DNA of 21,991 nucleotides from Discostella pseudostelligera (taxonomy: Eukaryota; Bacillariophyta; Thalassiosirophyceae; Thalassiosirales; Thalassiosiraceae), in assembly GCA_036940085.1 (NCBI GenBank), contig JALLBK010000309.1:1-21991 (forward strand), given 5' to 3'. The position numbers and the translations under genes are program-made. The notes beneath the pieces are model-generated. The model did not search any database. It worked only from the letters and a program-made list of their open reading frames with translations, and had not been told where the DNA came from. Shown piece after piece: positions 19,797 through 21,991 of this stretch. Numbering within the stretch: position 1 is the stretch's first letter; every line of letters begins with the position of its first letter.

Positions 19797-20110
19797 AAAA
19801 TCTGAGATGATATGATTTATGATTTCCTTTCTAATTTGAGTGTGATGACTTGTCTCATGATAGGAGGTAGAGAAGAAGCACATAGTGCAGCTCAGCAATC
19901 AACAATATCATTCTTTGCTCAATCATTATATGATGGAGGATAAGGAATGAAGACCAATTTCAGCTGCCACCTGATCTGGTGTTGTCACTCCTGTCCACTG
20001 CGGCCATCATCCAAGACAACAAGAACCCAACGAACCTCCCATACACCATGATACCACCAACCGAATCCACAAAACAATACCAACCAGCATGATGACGAAA
20101 CAAACCATGA

Positions 20111-20449
20111 CCATGGGGAACAACAAAGCAAAACCCACCACCCCCTCATCATGACCAGAGAGAGAGAGGAGGAACCATCACTACCGACATCACCACCAAC
20201 ATCAACCAGCGCAATGACTACAACATTGACAATGTTGGCAGAACTGCTCATGACTCGCGTCAAGCAATGGGATTGAGAGACAATGCAACACCGAGGGAGA
20301 TTAGAACCCAATTTCGAATTTTGTCAATGATATACCACCCTGACAAATACTCACCTTTGATCTTGGATATCACCACTACCAAGGCCCAAGCACACTTCCA
20401 GCTCCTGAATAATGCTTACTCTTATCTCAGAAGCACCTACCAACCTTAA
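20111..20449 (+). pseudogene. J-domain (DnaJ-like) fragment, probably transposon-derived
   Basis: An open stretch after a stop at 20108 reads through DNVGRTAHDSRQAMGLRDNA, then TPREIRTQFRILSMIYHPDK, and then AQAHFQLLNNAYSYLRSTYQ before a stop at 20447-20449. This is a J-domain: helix I/II residues, the HPD motif (20336-20344) and a final FQLLNNAYSYL helix. J-domains stimulate Hsp70 ATPase. Here the domain stands alone, with no upstream ATG in a good context except at 20267, and no Gly/Phe or substrate-binding region. Similar J-domains with this NNAYSYL ending occur, as I recall, in repetitive diatom proteins linked to retrotransposons. The fragment may therefore be a decayed piece of one. A short functional J-protein (60 aa from 20267) is the less likely alternative. 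Confidence 0.5.
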
Positions 20450-21430
20450 ACAAGCACCATCCCTAGCATGGACCACCAACTCCATCAACCTTAAGGATCT
20501 ACCCATCCACCACAGCCGACTCAATTTCCACCTCATCTGGAAATCGGAGCTACTGCAATACCCGGACATACCACCTACCGCCAGCATTACCACCCAACAA
20601 AATACCAGTAATACCAGCGTGGATGACCTACTACTCCATCTAACCTAAGGACCACCCATCCAACTGGCATGAATAGTACCCAGTATCCAGCCCCATCGGA
20701 TACCAACTTCTTGAAATATCATGCGCCACCGCTCAAAATTTGTCGACACCATGATTTCAGCACTGCACCATCAGCACTACCCCAGCAGCACGGACCAATC
20801 CCTCCATCTGCCTTAAGGATGTACCCATCCACCACCCATTATCGCCCACTCAATAATGGAAACTATCTCGTTCGACCTGCGACAACGCAACCACGTGCTC
20901 GCACCACAACATCATTACACTCGAAATATCACGAGTCTGATCAAAATGGAAATATTGGGAAGCATTAAGAGAAGGATCTTTTGTACCGCCTCGATGGACA
21001 GATGCATAGCATATTGCTCTCCTTGGAGGACCGTCGCAATGACCCCAAGTAGGAACTATACTTCCATGTGTAGGAGTGATAAACTCAGCTCTAGCAGACT
21101 CAGCATAGTAGTAATAAGTGATAACAACCATTCACCATTCATCATTCACTCCTTCCAACTCCAAATCATAATCCAAGAAGGAGAAGAAATCAGGTCCAAA
21201 ACTCATTCTCATCAATCTTCCCCTGCTCAATCTAGTACTCAGATATCTAACCTCTTACTACTCCTAGTAGTACCTGATCTTCCCCAATTCCAACTCTCAG
21301 GTTGGTGTGGCAGACTATCCACTGCTGAACTTATGCTCAAATATCGAACATTCTTTCCACCCAGAGCTATTTACATTAAATACATTTATTGTATTCAGTT
21401 CTTGTCATCATGCAGGAAAGTGACATGCCA
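20450..21430. other. Gene-free, repeat-like region after the J-domain fragment
   Basis: No recognised protein lies here. Open frames on both strands (for example 20856-21440 +, 20850-21131 -) have no identifiable motifs. An imperfect repeat links about 20480-20527 and 20803-20860: both have CTCCATC, CCTTAAGGAT, TACCCATCCACCAC and ACTCAAT in order. A partial third copy (CCTAAGGACCACCCATCCA) lies near 20645. The texture suggests decayed mobile-element sequence. Confidence 0.45.
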
Positions 21431-21433
21431 GTT

Positions 21434-21660
21434 AAGGTGAAAAGTGGAAATGATGCTGGGTCATTTCCATCTCCCCAACAAACAACATGCAAACCAGGAA
21501 AGTTCAAAGTGTAGAAATGATGGGCCACTTCCATCCCACCAAGAAAGCAAGGCTAAGAGCAAGCAAGGTTAGTTTACAGTGGAAGTGATGGATAATGATT
21601 TCTATCTCACCTCCTCACCAAGCACCACCAAGCAAGGTGAGTGTAAAGTGGAAGTTTAGC
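21434..21660. repeat. Imperfect tandem array, 65-70 bp unit, about 3.3 copies
   Basis: The word AAAGTGGAA or a close variant recurs at 21441, 21506, 21576 and 21645 (spacing 65, 70, 69). Each is preceded by an AAGGT(G/T)A or GGAAAGTT-like segment. In the first three copies it is followed by (A/G)TGATG, then (C/T)ATTTC or ACTTCCATC, then a CACC/CCAA-rich tail ending in AGCAAGG in later copies. The copies have diverged. Confidence 0.65.
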
Positions 21661-21936
21661 CTTGTCAGAGATATTTTGATTCTCTGCTGCTCCTCATTCC
21701 TCATTGCCTACATACTTGTCCTCATCCTCCTCAGAATACTCAATCACAATGCTCCAGCATCCTCCTACTGCATCCTCCTCACCAGCATAACCTCACTGAC
21801 TTGAGCAATGAGCCAGCAGAAGCTGCCCTGAAGGTGTAGAGTCACAAATAAGAGGAGATGATGTGCAAAGTATCTTCAGATGAAAATTATGAGCTTAGTT
21901 TTAAGTGAATTTATGGCTGCATGGATGATGCAGACC
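21661..21936. other. Gene-free sequence near right edge
   Basis: No gene is recognised. The sequence is rich in CTCCTC/CATCCTC words on the plus strand from about 21690 to 21785. It leads into the hexamer microsatellite. Confidence 0.4.
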
Positions 21937-21991
21937 GTAGCAGTAGCAGTAGCAGTAGCAGTAGCAGTAGCAGTAGCAGTAGCAGTAGCAG
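21937..21991. repeat. (GTAGCA)n microsatellite running off the window
   Basis: There are about nine perfect copies of GTAGCA (55 bp), still continuing at the last base, so the true length is unknown. The unit is the same hexamer as in the ABC transporter coding sequence at about 17330-17353. Confidence 0.95.

Larger units (their letters stand above)
18377..20107. other. Long gene-free region upstream of the ABC transporter
   Basis: I see no supportable protein or RNA gene in these 1.7 kb. The first few hundred bases should be the ABC transporter promoter and 5' leader. Distinct contents are the hairpin with tandem 10-mers (18640-18674), the nested inverted-repeat cluster (18778-18888) and the TGTCCAGGA duplication (19778-19796). 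Short open frames (for example 19461-19679) lack any recognisable feature. Confidence 0.5.

Noticed and set aside
20856..21440. 194-codon open frame on the plus strand
   Set aside because: It has no recognisable domain, ends in low-complexity Ser/Leu/Gln-rich sequence, overlaps repeats and has an equally open antisense frame (20850-21131). I do not count it as a gene.
1..21991. CRISPR arrays, bacterial operons or defence systems
   Set aside because: There are spliceosomal introns and eukaryotic gene families throughout, and no regular spacer-repeat arrays. The tandem array at 21.4-21.7 kb has diverged contiguous units, not spacers.

Overview
The window looks like nuclear DNA of a eukaryotic microalga, most likely a centric diatom. 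Genes lie 0.07-0.75 kb apart and several have short GT-AG introns (72-236 bp). One gene resembles the plastid-import factor Tic22 and begins with an ER-type signal peptide, as expected for a plastid of red-algal secondary origin. The proteins carry Ser/Thr/Asn/Gln-rich low-complexity tracts. There is no sign of prokaryotic operons, rRNA, tRNA or CRISPR. The species cannot be named from sequence alone.

Layout. 1-461 is intergenic and opens with a palindromic GGCGGGA element. 462-1823 (-) is a Tic22-like protein. 2565-3272 (-) is a TMEM242-like mitochondrial membrane protein. It is divergent, across 249 bp, from a three-exon PPR protein (3522-7168, +) with a mitochondrial-type N-terminus. 7336-9477 (-) is a three-exon glutamine-hydrolysing asparagine synthetase. 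It is divergent from 9884-11104 (+), which I assign to the C18orf21/UPF0711 (RNase MRP subunit) family. 11174-12336 (-) is a two-exon YEATS-domain protein. 12682-13397 (+) is a frameshifted remnant that looks like a diatom LRR-type gene. 13578-18376 (-) is a full-length ABCC/MRP-type ABC transporter with one intron. From about 18.4 kb to the end I find no intact gene. This part holds inverted repeats, short tandem repeats, a J-domain fragment probably derived from a transposon, a 65-70 bp tandem array, and a GTAGCA microsatellite that runs off the edge.

How the genes fit together. This is a gene neighbourhood and not a pathway. Two divergent pairs share short promoters: TMEM242-like/PPR, and asparagine synthetase/C18orf21-like. 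Both intervals carry three evenly spaced copies of an E2F-like GCGGGA or TCCCGC motif. The same motif recurs upstream of the YEATS gene, upstream of the ABC transporter and at the left edge. It may be a common promoter element of this genome. The first pair may serve mitochondrial gene expression and ATP synthase assembly. Splice sites were chosen by reading-frame phase and continuity of conserved motifs, not from transcripts.
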